Source: Sycobia sp. Sy_11
Taxonomy: Eukaryota; Arthropoda; Insecta; Hymenoptera; Epichrysomallidae
Reading direction: 5' to 3'
Length of the DNA stretch: 64,000 bases
Assembly: GCA_018907035.1 (NCBI GenBank)
Contig: JACCIC010000187.1
Location: forward strand, 744,001-808,000
In this document: positions 11,341 through 25,154 of the stretch, in pieces
How positions within the stretch are numbered: position 1 is the stretch's first letter
Layout of the letters: each line of letters starts with the position of its first letter
The notes under the pieces: generated by a model
Databases searched by the model: none
Told to the model about the DNA's origin: nothing
Seen by the model: only the letters and a program-made list of their open reading frames with translations
Made by a program: the position numbers and the translations under genes

Positions 11341-12880
11341 AATAAAATATTACTTTTTATCTTTTTGATATAAATGAAAAAATATGAGAATAAAACAAAC
11401 TGTAATACTAAATAATTTTTTAATAAGCTTGAAATTGAAAAAAAAAGATGAATTGAGGAATTCTAATCAACAACATTTTGATTTAATACTTAATTTTACC
11501 GACTGGACGTGACAGAAAAAAAGAGACAATTCATTCTATCACTATGCTTTTAGTTTTTTTTATTACTTTAAAAGAGCAATAGAACATACTCTTTTGTAAT
11601 AAAAAATATCGAAGTTTTATCACTTTGAAAAATTTAATATATCTCTTCTTTTTGCTTCATATACCTTCCAATAAATTTTTAACTAAACGTACTTTCTCAA
11701 TTTGCTTGAAATCCAAAATAAATTAAACATATAATTAATATAATTTTAAATGTAAAAAAACTAATTTCATTGTAGATATTTCTCTGCTAAATTTATTCTT
11801 GTTATAAAGGATGGAACATTTTAATCTCCCCATCGCAATTTCTCCGATCCAAAGTCAAGCAAAACTCTAGGGACTGCATAGCCTCCGCGATGAAAAAAAA
11901 GGGGAATAAGAAGTTGTAGATGTGATTCTTTGGCGTCCTACCTCGGTAACGAATCATTATAAAGAAACTCTTTGAAACTCAGTAAATGAGACAAACCTTA
12001 AACATTAACCATAAAAGAAACTCGATGGAGATAGGTGAAGTTCCTTATCGGTCAGTGACAAATTCTAATCATCCAGTGACAACTCTATCTAAAGTATTAG
12101 ATGCAAAGTGCTGTTGGATTAATGGCGTAAGAGTGACAGTTCCGCAAAGGTTCCTTTTGATAAAAGCCGGTCCCATATTTAATTAAGCGTTAACGCATTC
12201 GAAAATTTAACCGGTAGAAAAAGGGGGAACTTAGAACTGACTCAATTCACCTAAAAGGAATGATGATCTGCATAGGTATATAACAATGAAAATTTCCTTT
12301 CAAAGGAATAGATTGTTTCTGTTACTCCAAAAAATTTCTTAAAAGATCCTTTAATAGTAAAACTAGAGCGTTGCTTAATGACTTTTTCTGAATTTTTTAT
12401 TGAATTTTTTTCTTCCTCTTTCGAATATCATTGAAAATGAATGGAATTTGATTTTCATATAGCATATAGTTTCAATTTATTCGATATGACGTATTTCATA
12501 TGTTCACGACAATATTTGCTTTAAAGAATGATCTTAGAATTTCATCAATTCTGGTCCATCAAAGAAGGAAGAACATTTTGTCTTTGACACTACTCGCGCC
12601 GTATTCCAATCTAACTTAAGAACTGTCGCTTCATATTGCCTCTACGTGTTATATACAATGTTATTAATTGATGCGATAGACTTTATATATGTTTTAATTG
12701 ATTAAAATGAACTGCGTGCTATTCGACCGACTATTTCTTCGCTCGCAAATCCCGTTCTAGTTACCAAGCAAGTCAATTACTTCATCAACATTTTTTTTCT
12801 AACGTCCAGTCATAAATTTGTCATAAATAACAGCACGCGAACACGCACGCACACGCGCGTCAAACATCGCGGGTCTCGGA
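11341..12880. other. AT-rich stretch, no supported gene
   Basis: A 66-codon ATG frame (11986-12186) has no recognisable similarity. Otherwise featureless. Confidence 0.6.
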
Positions 12881-13141
12881 TATGTGCATGCAAAGGATAG
12901 AGAGCGTGAAGGAGAGAGAGAGAGAGAGAGAGTGAGAGTGAGAGGGGTGGGGAGGAGAGAGAATATTCCGGTATTCCGGCAATGTTATATCCATCAGGTG
13001 GTAGCGAGACGCGCGAACTTTGAAGATGATTGCACGGCCCGTGCAGCCTTCGCGGCTTTTAGATATACGTATGTGTTATTCGCCCGTTGGTGTGCGACGT
13101 GCAACACGAGACAGCCGCAGGAACTAACGAATCGTTATATG

Positions 13142-13145
<4 letters not shown>

Positions 13146-13190
<45 letters not shown>
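13146..13190. repeat. (TA)22 microsatellite
   Basis: Pure TA tract within a GC-moderate patch (12830-13310) that also holds a (GA)11 run near 12911-12932. Confidence 0.97.
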
Positions 13191-13193
<3 letters not shown>

Positions 13194-13309
13194 CTAACGA
13201 AGAACACGCGTGCTTATATATAGTTAAAGCGGAAGCGAAGAATGAGAAAAGTGTAAGATTGTTCAGAGAGGATGGAGTTTATACAAATTTATTCCCTTCG
13301 TAACTAACC

Positions 13310-15560
13310 GAATGTTAATCAAGTCGGCTCGAACCTTGCTCACGTTGTAATATTTGCAATACGTGAACCTAGCCTTAGCAGTGAATTTTTAATGTGAAAA
13401 ATTCCTTGTGTTAATCACGTGCCTGTCGAATATATATAAATACACCCCGCAAACAAACGCACACGACAGTATAATATGAACGAGCACGCGCGTCTTTCTT
13501 TCACTTCTATATATTCTACTGCTATACTGTTTATCAATTAGACTCGACTGTGTATATCAGTTGAAAAAATTATAAAGCGCGTGATTCAATATTATACGAA
13601 GACCATGTCTTCCTTCTTTACGTTCCCCTCTTCTCGAGCATCTCTTTCTTATAAATTCATTAGAAGCAATAACTTCGTATACGTCCAGCTGTAATTTTTA
13701 ATAATAACTTAACTGATATACTTTCGAACATTTACAAGAAATTATAAAAATTATTTTTGCATGTGTTGTACAATAAGCGTATAAAAAACCTTCTTTAAAT
13801 TTAACTGTAAAGAAGCCATTCCATTCCAAAGTCTTTCCAAAGATCATTCCATACCATCGGTTTCGTAGTATAGGCTCGATTAATAAATAAAATTGTATGT
13901 CGACTGTCGAAAAGTAAATTAACAAATATTTTCATTGATCTCACGGTCTTTATATTATAATATATTATAATTATATCACAAATTTGTATTAATAAAGAAT
14001 GATGATAACTGCGTTATCTAACGTACTTGCTACTCTAACGCTAAATTCACATTATTGCGATTACTTAGAAAATGAATATTCTCAAAACTTTCTAGATAAT
14101 CGCGATCAATGAATCGCTCCTAAACCAATTCTAACTTATCTTTTCTAAAATCTTAATATGATAATTTGATTACCCCCAATGACCCCCATTATCCTACCTA
14201 TCTTTCTTCCTTATCTACCTTTCTTATTTATTCATATAATTAATTAACTAATTAAATCATTCTTTAGTAATATCAATTTATGCTTTAATTTAAAATTGAG
14301 TGGGGCGAGGATTGGGTATAGATAATTGCATTACGTTGAATATTGTTCAGCCCGACGTTGAATAGTGTTCAGAAGAGTCGAAGCAGTTGAAAATGTTGAA
14401 CGAAGAAGGTATACATATTGGATTCAGTATATACAATAACCCCTTACTGATATAATAGTGTATTCATTTCATTTTTTTGTTATATTTTTTTAATGTAGAT
14501 TCTAAGGGCGATCTGCCGGCATTATATTATTAAGACCAATAAAAATATTTGTTTTATTAATTAGAAATTTTTTTTAAACTTTAAATAGTTTTATAAAGAA
14601 TTTAATTATACATATTATCCATGTGTGAATATTTTAAGAAGGACAACTATTAATAATAAATGATAATTCTATACATGAAAATGAAACTGAAGTGTAGAAT
14701 TTTAATGCTAAGATGAACGTATCAATAAATGATACAAGTACATATTATACAAGTTTCAAATAGTCGTAATTTTCAAAAAGCTATGCTTATCAACGGTTTT
14801 GTTAGATCATCGTTAGAACATCATTGTTAGAATATAATAGCAATAAAAATTTATTTTAAAAATCCAATCACTCGACAATGAAAAAAACTTAAAGATTCGT
14901 TAAAATAATAAAAGAACGTATCAAATGCTCTATATTTACGAGTACTTGGCTATGACGAAAGAGATAAACCCAAAATTCGTTTCTCAGTATAGTCGAGGGT
15001 GAAAATTTAATTTTTAATAAATTAAACGAATTTAATGAAAATGACAATGTATTATTTGACAGCCGTTGCTTTCATGAGTACATGCATACAATATCTTAAG
15101 ACTGCAATCACGTTGAACATCATGTGCAATAAAAGAAAACTTTCACTAGATGACGATTATAGGATTATTTTTTCACAGCAGTAGAAACACTGCGATTTTT
15201 TACGCAATTTCATAAACCTAAACTGCATACAATTTATAATTATTCATAATTATTTTTGACCCGTCTAAAAAAAATACATTATTAAGTCTACCATGTACGT
15301 AGAACGTGAACAACTTAATTTATTTCCCACACTGAAAATTCATATCGATTCATTTCATAATTTTTTTCCTCTTTAATTTAGCGCGTGGGTATAACAAACA
15401 TGTTATAAATTCAATACAAGATTCATACATAGACACTATAAATTTTCCATAAAACGTCATACAATCGGCATTTGATAGTAGTAGGGTTGTGACAAACTCG
15501 AAAAAGTATCTATGCTCAAATCCATTTTGTTTTGCAAATTAGAAATCAATTTCACACTTC
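13310..15560. other. AT-rich stretch, nothing identified
   Basis: No frame above 75 codons. Many short A/T homopolymers but no clear inverted or tandem repeat of note. Confidence 0.6.
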
Positions 15561-15569
15561 TATACTGCA

Positions 15570-16521
15570 GTCGACTAGCAACTTAATGTATCTGCTGCCG
15601 TATTTACCTCATCACGCCTCACGACGTCACGACCGCTAATCCCAATAGTAGCGTACAGACACAAACATATATATACATATACAAATATATATAGACGAAT
15701 GCTTTTCATTCCATGTAAAAATAAACGGATGGGAAGAGGGCAGAGCGGTGGGAGGGAGTGAAAAGTCAAATACTCCGAGAGGACGCAAGAAGAGGCGAGA
15801 GACGAATATTCGCCAGAGAGACACGTACGTATAAATATGTGTACGAGGAGGCATCCGGCATTACCGTTAAGCAACGCCGACTTTTCTCACACCCATACAC
15901 ATACACACACACACACACAGACGTGTAGTACACTTTTCTGGCTCTCGCTCTCGCGTCGGCCGCGCGCCGCCGCTCGCCTCCCACCCGTACGGCCCGCGCA
16001 CTTTGCGCCTCGCCTCGCGCTCGCGCGGCCATTTCTCGGCCTCGTTCGGTCCGATCTTTTTTTCCTCCGTCCCAGACCCTCTTCCTCTCTCCTCCCCTCG
16101 ACCTCGTTGTCTTCATTACTGCACGCCGGCCGTCGCGCCGCCGCACGCGTGAGCGACCGTCCGTTTCTTTTCATTTGGCGGCGACGCGTCGGCGCGAGGG
16201 AGGGTTGGGGAGGGGGACTTTTCATCGCTCGCTCGCAAATCATCGGATTTGGGCAGCGAATGCGTCCGCGAGAGGAACGGCGACCTTCGCTTATATACAT
16301 AAAGTGTTGCACATGCGCAGCTCCGAGAAGTTTGAGAAAGGGCGAGAGAGAGAGAGAGAGAGAGTAGGGAGGACACAGAGACTGGACCGCATTCTCCATG
16401 TACGACACAACTATATATGTATACATAAAGGTGCACGCCGCGCAAAACTGAATTTTACGCGACTTTGTTACGGTCGTCTCGGGTCGTATTTTGAGAGGTT
16501 TAATGCTCTCCCTCCCTTCCA

Positions 16522-16583
<62 letters not shown>

Positions 16584-16900
16584 TTCTCTGTCTCTCATTC
16601 TTTCCCTTCCGCCCCCTCGCGAACCTCTCTTTTCGGACCTGCCGTCGCGCGAATCTCTTAATTGCATGGGACACGGTGATTTAGGTATATACTGTACATA
16701 ATTATTATTTTTCAATATGCGACGCATACTACCGTGACGCGGATGAATTTATCGATTGTGCGCGTGCGTGTGAAATAGTCGCTTCGCGAAAGTGTGTAAG
16801 TGTATAAAACAAGGGGAGAAAAAACTCGGGAAAAAAATCTAGTTATTCTGCGACAATTTCGTATTATCGAGATGGCGGAGTAAATTGCGCGAATTTTACG
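15570..16900. promoter_or_regulatory. GC-rich island, candidate promoter/5' untranslated region
   Basis: CpG-dense sequence at 15950-16260, flanked by a (CA)n run (15897-15919) and (GA)n/(CT)n tracts. Long frames on both strands (up to 212 codons) are low-complexity and overlap each other, so I do not call them genes. At 16872 a short ATG-GCG-GAG-TAA frame occurs after a GC-to-AT transition, as could be found in a leader. No transcript boundaries are provable. Confidence 0.3.
16525..16580. repeat. (TC)28 microsatellite
   Basis: Pure TC tract in a pyrimidine-rich strand segment (16500-16640). Confidence 0.97.
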
Positions 16901-19900
16901 AGTAATAAAACGATAATGAAAGATAAAGCGTCCCGCTTATAGTTTAATAAGCCTATGAATATGTAAGTAAGTGTGTAAGAGGTTGACTTGTATCAGCTTG
17001 TATAATCGGATGGGTATAGAATATTGTAATGGTAAAATATAATCTTAACTATTTTGCACAGACGGATGCCTATAATGTCTTTTTTTAATATAGAAAAAAT
17101 GGTATTATGAATGTGAAGAATGAAATAACGCTCTCATCGAATAATTTCGATCCTTTAAATTTAAATTCATATGTAATAATGTAAGCTTAATAAAATTAAG
17201 ACGAAGATATGCAAATACAAATAGTCATGGGATCTTCAAAAGACTTTGGCTTTATTTTGAAAAAAAGAAATACATAAAAACGAAATTATTCATTTACAAT
17301 AAGATTATAATGCTTAGACACAATTAAATTTTTTTTTAATTTAATTGTCAATATTATAATTTATTATATTGTGCTCGTTTTAATCTTAATTCAAAAGAAA
17401 AAGTTTTAATTAAATTTAATAAATGTCAGGGTTTAAAGGGGATGAAGCCACAATCGTAAGATGAAAAAACAAAATAACGATTCAAAATGATGATTTTAAT
17501 TTCTAAGGTATATATTTAGTAATGAAAATCTATATGATATTTTATAAGCATAGATGAATATTCAAAATGACGAATACAAAAAGGCCATAAGCCGATTATA
17601 ATTTCAACGATTATGGAAAAACGATTAATTTTTGAGCCAATATATTGGTTTACTGGTTTTCTCGATGTAAATGTTGGTTGTTAAAGTAGAGAAAGATAGA
17701 GAGAATTTGGATGAAATGAAAAGAAGAATGGATGAAATAAAAAACGAAAGGAGACAAATTATAAAGACCCTTTCGTAATTGCATATATAAGCCGATGATA
17801 TCAATTTAGAATTGCATAACGGTAAAACAGATGTTTACAGCTGTTGTCTGTCGCCAGATATATATATATATATATATATAGCAGGCGGCTTTACTCGCGT
17901 ATAATTCACCCCAGAATGAAGCTCATCATTATATGGTTTTCCATTCGCCGCAGACTCTGCCATGTTTATTTATAGAATCGCAGTGGCTACAGCTTTCTAC
18001 CATGGCAGAGAACAGAGTGAAAGATGCTTGTAAGCGAACAATGCTAATTAATTTGCCTTTTCTAGGAAACTCGAGCATTATGGAATATCTCATAACAAAA
18101 ATAATGAATTGATAAAACAAAGAATAAAATCTTGAATAGAATTTTGTTCGATCGCTCGCTGCCTCCATCAGCTGCAACTTGACAGGTGCCTTGTAGAATT
18201 TTCAGAAAGCAGCGATCCCTTCGCCCAGCGAAGAGAAAACTTATCCTTTGCTTATTATATATATATACATATATAGATTTATAACTATAGTCTATTAAAG
18301 CTAATTAAACGTTACAGCTCGTTCTAATAGTCGATAGGCATTTTTTTGATGAACTTTCAGGAAGGGAAATCTCGTATTGTTCAAAAATTAATTGATAACC
18401 CGATACAAGAAGGGACAGTTTCACGCGGAGCGCTCGTTCGCGCAGGATCGAAGCTGTATGTATAGGACGAATTCGTATTTGTTAAGAGAACTTTAATACA
18501 CCAAACGACGATTATGTAGTTTATACATCGCTATCGCAATAAATTATTTCACGTTAAATTATTATTAAACTAATTTCAGATCTCGCCTTTATTTCAAGTC
18601 TGAGGCTTATATGACTCACAATCTCTCTAATACGTTTTCTCGGTAATTATAGCATCGCTCATTTCTCGTCAGCGTATTTGTTATACGCGTAATCTTATAT
18701 ATTAACCTATTATGCATTGTTATCCGGTCATGTATAATTATACTAAAGTCTAACTGGGTTCGAGCCTCGAAACAGCTGCGAATGAATTGAAAAATATGAT
18801 CGATACTAAATTACATACTTTTAGCATTAATAAGGAAGACGGTATTTAATATGCTGAATTACTTATCTTACGAATTTCTGATATATTGTCATTTAATCAT
18901 CTTTTTTAATACTTATATACGTTCTATACCGATGATTTTATTTTAACACCATTCCAGTCAAATTTATCCTTTAGACTTTTTTGATAAGGTTTTGAAAATT
19001 CTGCAAATTCTCGCTTCCACGACGAAAAATTGACAACGATTAAACATATTTTTTATTAGAGAATAATTATTCATCCACGTTCATCGCTAAATTTATCAAA
19101 AAATTGCTTCAAAAAATCCAATTCGTTGCTTCTTGCAATATTGATAACAGTACCGTTAAAAATAATTTCACTTCTATACCGCTCGCTATATATAAATTAT
19201 ATTTCTCTGAGGCAACGATGCGCAGAATCGATCAATCAGCCGTTGCGTCTACCGAGTATCCTGTCTTTATTTCTACATTATAAGCAAAGATAATAAAATT
19301 GTCCTCCGCGTAATTGTTTCTCACTCGCGGGCATCGTTAATTCGCCTACAGATAGCTCTCGCTCACCGCGACATTACTTTCTCGGAATTACCGTGAGGCG
19401 TTTAATTTTTTTTTTCTCCGCTTCGTCTTCTTTGTTTTCTCGACACGGAAGCCAAAGACGAGGCGCGCCGATGCGATCTTTTTTCATAGCGACGAGGGAG
19501 CCGAAAAAAAAAGGTTTTTTCCCGGGAACTCGTTGACTTGCCGGACGAGTCAAAAATCGTGAAGAAATTGCGCGAGACTTTTATCTTGAATTTAAAGCAT
19601 TTTAAAGGATTCAGAATTTCCTTAGAATTTACAAAACAAAATTTAATGATAATATTGTGGAAACCCCTGCAAAGATTCCGATTGATCCACCGAATAGTGT
19701 TAAAGATAAAGTTTAACAAATTTTAATATTGCTTCGATGGTGATCCTCGCGCGAACATCAATGAACGCAAAAAAACATGAATTTACTAACTGATAGAGTA
19801 TCTCCATGAATTGGAATATTGTTATTTATTATTTCAGCGACATAATTATTCGTAAATTTGGAAATATCGATAAGTTTGAAGGCTGGGCAACAGCGCACAT

Positions 19901-20050
19901 TTTACTGGAAATTTCTATAGGATAGATTTTTATTGTTTATATTTATTTGAACATTTGAGGCATGAATACAGGAATATTTCTGGAAAAAATTGAATAGATT
20001 CTCTAAGAATTCAAAATCATTTATAAATATTCATTATGTCAGTATATATA
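16900..20050. other. AT-rich stretch, no supported gene
   Basis: Contains a (TA)n of about 20 bp at 17860-17880 and slightly higher GC around 17880-18240 and 19200-19560. An 82-codon minus-strand frame (17929-18177) and a 105-codon one (19402-19719) show no recognised domain. Confidence 0.55.
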
Positions 20051-20052
20051 TT

Positions 20053-20240
20053 TACACTGAAAAAAATGTATGTTATCAAGTAAATATTTTCTTATCTTTT
20101 AACAAGCAAAATATTCTCTTAAATTAAGAAAGAATCAGAAGAGTCCACTTCAATCAAACTACGCTGTTTTAATTTTAGTTAATATTTTCTTAATTTAAGA
20201 TAGTAATTTGACTCGATATCAGAAAATTTTTTTCAGTGTA
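20053..20240. mobile_element. MITE-like element, CACTGAAAAAA family, copy A
   Basis: Ends are inverted: TACACTGAAAAAAAT on the left and its near-complement ending TTTTTTTCAGTGTA on the right. The inside is AT-rich and shares AAGTAAATATTTTCTT and TTCTTAATTTAAGA-type motifs with copies at 36030 and 38982. It has no coding capacity. TA at both borders fits TA-target insertion. Confidence 0.8.
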
Positions 20241-20257
20241 TAAATCAATTGAACACA

Positions 20258-20370
20258 TAAACAATTATATTTTTAAAATGTACATGCACTATAATTAAAT
20301 ATTATATTTCTTATATATCTTGACAATTAAATTATAGTACATGTACATTATAAAAATATAATTATTTAAA
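20258..20370. repeat. Foldback inverted repeat with arms of about 36 bp
   Basis: The left arm (about 20258-20298, with AATTATATTTTTAAAATGTA then CATGCACTATAATT) is nearly complementary to the right arm (about 20328-20370, with AATTATAGTACATGTACATT). The loop is about 30 bp. It lies 18 bp after MITE copy A. It could be a second small foldback element or a hairpin transcript source. Confidence 0.75.
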
Positions 20371-20399
20371 CGTGTAATACATTTTTATATGACAGTAGA

Positions 20400-21480
20400 A
20401 AAAATTAAGAAAATGCTATAGAGCTAAAAAATTTTATAATCATGAACAAGTGAATAAAGAAATTTCTGATAAAATTGCCTTTAAACTTCATTCGCGTTTC
20501 ATTAGTGCATTATTTTGATTTATTTTAGCATGTAGTATTTTCGATATGCATCGTCTTTTTCCTCTTAATATACCCGTCATATGTTGATTTTATTTTATTA
20601 ATAGGCCCAACGATTCGACAACAAAGCACAATAACCTATATCCATTTCTCGCTCTCTTTTTCACTATCCCTATCCCTACCTAATCTTTACGTAGGAGCAC
20701 GCTATAAATGCGACGTGGACAGGTGTAGTGGCGCACATTTACAACGCAAAATCAGATAACGATAGATTTTTAATTTTACATAATTTTTTATAACCATCGC
20801 GTGGGATATTAGCCCCAAGTGTCAGGAATTCAATCACTAAGTGAAATTTATTAAATAAAATACTGTCTCGCTGTAAGCTCGCGCGCGTATTACAAAGCGG
20901 GCGATTTGCGACGATTTGTTCCCACTAACGCGTGGCGACGGCGAGCACTGAAGGGCCTACGTGCCGCACTGTGCACACCCCCTCCCCCCACCGCGCAACG
21001 ATCGTCCCTCGCAAAATTCGGAGAAGCCAAGACCCGTTACGAATACGTAAGAAAATAAGAATAGAAATTAGCACGTGCGGCAAAAATAACCTACAATCTA
21101 GACAAATCAATTCTTTAATTTTTAAATTATTTTTTGAAATTTCATATTCGAATATATGCTTTAAGATTTTTTCGCGAATCCTTTGTTTTGACTCGAAAAC
21201 TCGGCATGCAACAGCCTTAAACGGGCTTGGTCGATTTTTATGCATCGTTGCCGGCAGCAGAAAAATCTCGCTTCTTCAACTGCCGCGTCGTTCTTGAATT
21301 TCGCGTCGAACGTCCCCGCTTGACTAACGAGTTCCTCTCCCCCGTTTTATTCGAGTTTACGAGAGCCGCGGCGTTACGCCGCGGAAACGATTGCAAATGG
21401 ATCGATGACGCGAGGAAGAGAGACAGACGGACGAACGAGGGAAATATAACTGATGGAAAATAATAAAACTGTGCACGCAG
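20400..21480. other. AT-rich stretch passing into a moderate-GC patch (20870-21480)
   Basis: Overlapping open frames on both strands at 20925-21297 lack recognisable similarity. A GC-rich hairpin lies at 21366-21384 (CCGCGGCG, TTA, CGCCGCGG). Confidence 0.5.
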
Positions 21481-21770
21481 GAGAGCTCATTAATCCCTCG
21501 TCAGCGCGTGATAAGGTAAGACGTGCATTAGCGGTGTCATTAAATACTAATAAAACTTAAAAGTCGACCCCGTCTTATCGGGGATAAAAATTAATCTGAT
21601 GAATAATTCATCGGCCGGGGGGAAAAATAAACAACGAAAAGAATATTTCTAGATCAGCAGGTGATTTTAAAAGAAGTTACTGAAATGCAAGTTACTGAAG
21701 TTATTGAAATGCACATATTTGGAGCTGCAATGGCGGTATATATATATATATATGAGCAAAACATATAATG

Positions 21771-21771
<1 letters not shown>

Positions 21772-21812
<41 letters not shown>
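21772..21812. repeat. (TA)20 microsatellite
   Basis: Pure TA tract followed by CATACATACATA. A shorter (TA)8 lies just upstream at 21737-21753. Confidence 0.97.
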
Positions 21813-21817
<5 letters not shown>

Positions 21818-21819
21818 CA

Positions 21820-22920
21820 TACATAAATTATATTTATGTATTATCTATAGAATTTGGCATTGTTTAACGATGCTTGTAATATATAAAGATAACGATTGTT
21901 ATCACACAAAATTTAATAGCGAAAACTCGTGTGTTATAAAATTTTTTGCTTATATTTCTCGTATGTTTAGGTTTTTATCAACTATACCTGATATGACATG
22001 TATATATGTTGAAGTTTTGAAAACTGAAATAAAGCGCTATCATAAGAGTGCCCGAAAAGGCGTAAAATTGGTGCGCTGTAAAATACATGTGTGACTGGAC
22101 ACCGAAAAGTTATAAAAGGTCTTTTCCATAAAATGTAAATTTTTACGCGTTATAGAATATAGTAAATCGAATAAATAACTCAAAATATATAAAATGGCTG
22201 AGTGATTTAAAAATATGGAACACAGTCTTTTAAACTGACTAATATTCTCAAAGTAAATGCAATTTTTGTCTAATAAGTATTATATTTTGAAATATGTAAA
22301 TGTAAATATTATTTCAAAATATTTTCCATTTTTGAATTGATATTGGAACGTAGTTAGCCTCAGTTGGAATTGCAAACTACACATATTTTGTTAGTTAGAA
22401 ATATCTGAGCTTCCTCCATGAACATTTCTAAGGACTGTAATGGTAATAATTATTCATTCTATTCTAATTGTAATAATATTTAGTTTTTTTTTTTTGAAAA
22501 ATGGAATAACGTTTTCATATTGATACGACTGTCAGTTTCCGGATTATGTCTTTTCATATATGGTTTTAATAATTCATTTTGTGGTTAACAACAAACGATG
22601 TAACTGTCATCAATCTGATTCCATAAAATTGATAAAAAACAAAATTCACTTAAAATTTTTCTATATTCAATATCTATCGAAATCTGTGAATTTAATGGTT
22701 CGTTTATTTAACTGAAGCTATGGAAAGTCTGGAATTATAAAAATTTAGTTAGTAGTATATGAATTGTAAGAAATCAACGAGTCCTAATGGCAAGGAAAAA
22801 ACGGATTCTCGATCTTTTTTATTACCAGAAAATGGAAGAACTTAGCCGAAGATGAATTTATTTCAATTTAATAAGAGACGAGGGCTGGCTTGTCAGAATT
22901 ATCTTAGCCCACTATACAAA
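21820..22920. other. AT-rich stretch, nothing identified
   Basis: One 108-codon frame beginning in the TA repeat, no known domain. No other structure seen. Confidence 0.6.
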
Positions 22921-22929
22921 AGAAAAGAA

Positions 22930-23930
22930 ACTATAACCCGGAGAAATTTTCTATGAAATTAGCTATGTCTCGAAACCATAAGACTGTAATAGAAAACAGA
23001 CGCGCTCGCCTAGCCCGCAGGGATTTCCGAACAGCGCGCTGTTGATTCGCTCCCCCTCGACGGTCTCTCTTCCCACCCGCCCTAGAAGCGAAAGATCCGA
23101 GAAATTCGCGAAAAAAGCGCTGTATAGAAGCGGGGGGAGGGGACTGGAGGCCGTGTAAGCAACGGGCACGTTCGCGGAATGTCTTCCCGCGTCCCCCCGC
23201 CCCTAAAATTATTCGCCGTCGCTCGCTCCGTGCTCGCTCGGGCGCGGCAATCAGCCGAATTCCAAGGAGGTACATGAGGGAGGGAGGCGTATTATAGCGA
23301 GGAGAGGAGGGAGTAATATCTCCCCCCCCTCTCTCTCTCTGATTTCTGGCTCTTTTGCCAATCTCGGAGAATCCTTCGGGCGAACGACGACACAGCGGCC
23401 CCATTACTCGCGGCGACGCAACTCGCACATACTATATATATATATAGTCGGGAGTACTCACCGCCGCCGCGATGGAATCTAAACAACGGCGGTTTTTCTA
23501 CCCGGCTGCCCTACCGATCGTCGCTCCGCGACGGCTTACCGCGGGATTCATTTGTTGCCCGAGCGCGCGGATTTGTTTTTTTTTCTTTTGCTTTTTTTTT
23601 TACCTTGAACCGAGCTCTTACGCAATTAATCGCATTTGCCGCTAGTTAGCGCTGCCGCGCGCGGCGACGGTTTTTGATACGAGCGATTGGAGCCCCGGGA
23701 CGGCGCGGCGCTCGGGTAGGTCGGCGAGCAGCCGCCAGGTCGACGCGACAAAAAAAAGAGGGAGGAAGTGTTTGGATTGCCGAGTAAAGGGTAAAAAATT
23801 TTTAGACGATGCGTCGAGGCCAGCTAAAGATTTCTCGGTGGTTGTTTGGTACTGTTTTTTTTAGTTTTTTTTTTTTTTTGCTGCGTGCGTGCGGGCGTGT
23901 GTAATTCTTATGCATTTCTCAGGGGCAGGA
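22930..23930. promoter_or_regulatory. GC-rich island, function unknown
   Basis: CpG-dense, with (CT)n near 23320-23340, a short TA run at 23431-23447 and several T runs (23575-23880). A 165-codon minus-strand frame (22931-23428) is Arg/Gly/Ser-rich with no domain. Flanks are sharply AT-rich on both sides. Confidence 0.3.
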
Positions 23931-24473
23931 CAAACGCTTCGCTTTATAGCTAACTATTTTCTACAATTTAGCGGATCTAATTGGCCTAATTCTAAATTCT
24001 AAATTAATACTTAAATTCTAAATTGTGTTTTTTATTTTAATTGTAATTATAATTTTAAGTGTAGTATAATGTATATAATTAATAAATGTTTGCGTTTCTC
24101 AAAAGTACTTTTTTAGATTTTACACATCAATAAATAACGATATGTAGGTATATATTGAATTGGTAATTTAAAATAATTTTTTATTACAAATAAATATATA
24201 TTTTAAAATAGCAACTAATTATTGTTTATCTATGAAGAATTTATTTAACTTGGGTAAAACAGAAAGTAAAATTTAAAGAATTAATTTTTTTGAAACTATA
24301 AAATGAAATGAAATAAGCATACAGTAAATTTTCATTAGTCGATGTTAACAAAAAATTATATTTAAATTTACTACACTATACCGGGAGAAAAAAGTAACGA
24401 TAGTTGTGGGTAAGTGTACAAAACTGCAGTATTCGAGAAAATGATTTTAACAGGAAAGTTATGGGATTTTTTT

Positions 24474-24824
24474 TTACTGAAAAGAATGGACTAACTTAAT
24501 TTTGACTTTGAAGTGAAAATTCCTACGTTCATCAGCAGATTCAAAAAGACCAAAGATCTTGCACAGTACGTCACGCACGAGGTTCGTTTGAGCATCTTGT
24601 TCTGTTTTCAATAAATCTGTTTTTATGCGTTTTGTTGTTTTCGCTTCAAACGATCTTGTAAAATGAGATTTGAACATCGAAGCTAAAGGTTCGCCAAAAG
24701 TTGCCTCCCAGAATTTCAGGCAGCTCTTTGTCCGAAATAATGATATTTTCCGCCAGAACTTAAGCGAATCAGAAGTACGACTGACCCTCCCGTTGCCCCA
24801 GTAGCTGTAACCGACGCCTCGTAT
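24474..24824 (-). other. Unrecognised minus-strand open frame, about 116 codons
   Basis: The frame is open from just after a TAA near 24825 to the TAA at 24474. The only useful ATG is internal (24677), giving 67 residues (MFKSHFTRSFEAKTTKR and on). The N-terminal half without a start has two LKFW repeats (SLKFWRK and CLKFWEA). Base composition is more balanced than the AT-rich neighbours, which could mean a decayed exon or just a less AT-rich spot. I recognise no domain, signal peptide or membrane segment. Low confidence that it is coding. Confidence 0.2.
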
Positions 24825-25154
24825 ACGTTAAAATATCAATACGTCGAATTTGCCGGTCGTTCGAATTTCCGGAACAAAGACGGACATTTCTAATTAGAAA
24901 ACTAATGAGGAGACGTAAAATGACGAATGTAAAACGACACTTGTTGAAAAATCGAGTCGAGCGGTAATTTTTTTTTTATCTTAATTAATCTTAGGGTTTA
25001 AGCGTCCACAACGTCATTAGGTAAATGTGACCGAAGATATAATTATAGGTTATCAGTCGTCTGCAGTACGAGTACAATGCAGATAAATTTTCCAAACTCA
25101 TCGATTCGCAGCATCAAATGATTGCAAGCCAATGCAACACCGTTTCAAATTAAA

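Noticed and set aside
11986..12186. 66-codon ATG frame
   Set aside because: No domain, signal or neighbour supports it; length is within chance for the window.
15837..16525. Long overlapping frames (up to 212 codons) on both strands
   Set aside because: They run through CA, GA and CT repeats, are low-complexity and overlap each other; GC-rich sequence with few stops explains them.
18745..18775. GGTTCGAGCC-like B box as a possible tRNA gene
   Set aside because: No A box at the right distance and no cloverleaf stems.
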